Source: Microbacterium sp. (GTDB lineage: Bacteria > Actinomycetota > Actinomycetes > Actinomycetales > Microbacteriaceae). From it: 6,560 bases of DNA. The stretch's first letter is position 1. Each line of letters begins with the position of its first letter. This document shows positions 6,040 to 6,560 of this stretch, in pieces. The stretch covers positions 1 through 6,560 of the forward strand of contig QFPD01000123.1 of the NCBI GenBank assembly GCA_003248845.1. Reading direction: 5' to 3'. The notes under the pieces are model-generated. The model did not search any database. It saw only the letters and a program-made list of their open reading frames with translations, and was not told the DNA's origin. Position numbers and translations under genes: made by a program.

Positions 6040-6294
6040 GGACGTGTCTTTCGTGACAGGGATGCCGGGTGAGCCTGCGCATCCGGGGGAGGGGTCGACG
6101 ATGTCGGCGCCGGCGCTCATCCGCGGGTACGCGGGGCGCGCGGCGCCGGGGCGGCGTCATCTCCGAGTGGCGGTCTGCCCGCCACCGACCTCCCCTCGGC
6201 CGAACCGGCCGTTCACGGGTGTCCATGGCTTCAGGTTACGCCGCGATGACGACGCGGGGGAATGCCGGGGGAAGCGCTGTGCTTGGATCGGAGC
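6040..6294. other. Divergent intergenic spacer without a recognised gene
   Basis: This 255-bp stretch separates the zinc-finger gene (minus) from the aldo/keto reductase gene (plus). Open frames exist on both strands, but they are Arg/Pro-rich and look like GC-driven noise. It must hold promoters for both genes. Apart from the -10-like element at 6283-6288, I cannot place them. A small GC-rich inverted repeat (CGGCC/GGCCG near 6198-6212) is too short to interpret. Confidence 0.5.
6283..6288 (+). promoter_or_regulatory. Possible -10 element of the aldo/keto reductase gene
   Basis: TTGGAT lies 6 nt before ATG 6295, the same spacing as at the esterase and regulator genes. It departs from TANNNT at the second base. 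GGAG at 6290-6293 is only one base from the ATG, too close to act as a Shine-Dalgarno, which favours a leaderless start. The -35 is not evident. Confidence 0.3.
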
Positions 6295-6560
6295 ATGACC
6301 CGTATCGGCACGAGCGACCTCGACGTGTTTCCTCTCGCCCTCGGCGGCAACGTGTTCGGCTGGACGGCCGACCGCGACGCCTCCTTCGCCATCCTCGACG
6401 CGTTCCACGCGGGCGGCGGCAACTTCATCGACACTGCAGACTCCTACAGTGCGTGGGTGCCGGGACACGAGGGCGGTGAGAGCGAGCGCCTCCTCGGTGA
6501 GTGGCTCGCGAGCCGCCGGCACACAGGCGTGACCGTCGCGACGAAGGTCTTGACGACCTT
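6295..6560 (+). CDS. Aldo/keto reductase, N-terminal part (cut by window edge)
   Basis: The visible 88 residues begin the TIM barrel of an NADPH-dependent aldo/keto reductase, which reduces aldehydes or ketones. The opening strand MTRIGTSDLDVFPLALGGNVFGW is typical. The catalytic set is in place: D46 and Y51 in FIDTADSYSAW and K84 in VATKV; the fourth member, a His, lies beyond the edge. GESERLLGEWL (61-71) is the standard helix after the Tyr. No break is seen in the frame. ATG 6295 is chosen because the family sequence starts at once. The rest of the gene is outside the window, so substrate and subfamily cannot be told. Confidence 0.93.
   Translation, partial: MTRIGTSDLDVFPLALGGNVFGWTADRDASFAILDAFHAGGGNFIDTADSYSAWVPGHEGGESERLLGEWLASRRHTGVTVATKVLTT

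Noticed and set aside
6040..6120. Upstream in-frame ATG at 6120 for the zinc-finger gene
   Set aside because: The extra residues are Gly/Pro/Ser-rich and low in information; the family-like N-terminus begins at 6039.
1..6560. Search for CRISPR repeats, tRNA/rRNA genes, transposases or defence genes
   Set aside because: By eye I found no regularly spaced direct repeats, cloverleaf, rRNA segment, transposase motif or defence-system domain.

Overview
This is a high-GC window with strongly GC-biased third codon positions. The predicted proteins (a short Q-loop cytochrome bd, an FBP-type zinc-finger protein, an actinobacterial 'topology modulation'-like P-loop protein) and several probably leaderless genes point to an actinobacterium. 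Microbacteriaceae (Microbacterium-like) is my best guess; the genus rests on general resemblance, not on a search.

Layout. Positions 1-307 (minus) hold the N-terminal part of cydB, cut by the window edge. Positions 316-1761 (minus) hold complete cydA. The two encode cytochrome bd quinol oxidase and are translationally linked. After a 112-bp gap, 1874-2497 (minus) encodes a winged-helix regulator whose C-terminal half carries four cysteines spaced much like Fe-S-sensing SufR-type regulators. It reads in the same direction as cydAB, just upstream. The 127-bp divergent region 2498-2624 separates it from a membrane-anchored alpha/beta-hydrolase esterase (2625-3920, plus). Next come a minus-strand pair: a flavin-dependent LLM-class oxidoreductase (4303-5331), followed 10 bp downstream by a P-loop kinase-like gene (3874-4292) that has lost an internal segment and its frame. 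Upstream of the LLM gene, 5332-5547 is non-coding but highly structured: one short palindrome and two large inverted repeats. Positions 5548-6039 (minus) encode an FBP/treble-clef zinc-finger protein. A 255-bp divergent spacer leads to the start of an aldo/keto reductase (6295-6560, plus), cut by the window end.

How it fits together. The most coherent unit is regulator-cydA-cydB. I infer that the Cys-bearing regulator may adjust bd oxidase expression to oxygen, redox or Fe-S status. Two copies of a 13-bp palindrome, one on the regulator's own start codon and one 43 bp upstream, suggest autoregulation and possibly control of the divergent esterase. The remaining genes are ordinary accessory metabolism with no visible functional link.

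I see no rRNA, tRNA, CRISPR array, insertion sequence or phage gene. I do not see a clearly new multi-gene system. The items most worth checking are the regulator with its paired palindromes, the decayed P-loop gene, and the paired hairpins before the LLM gene.
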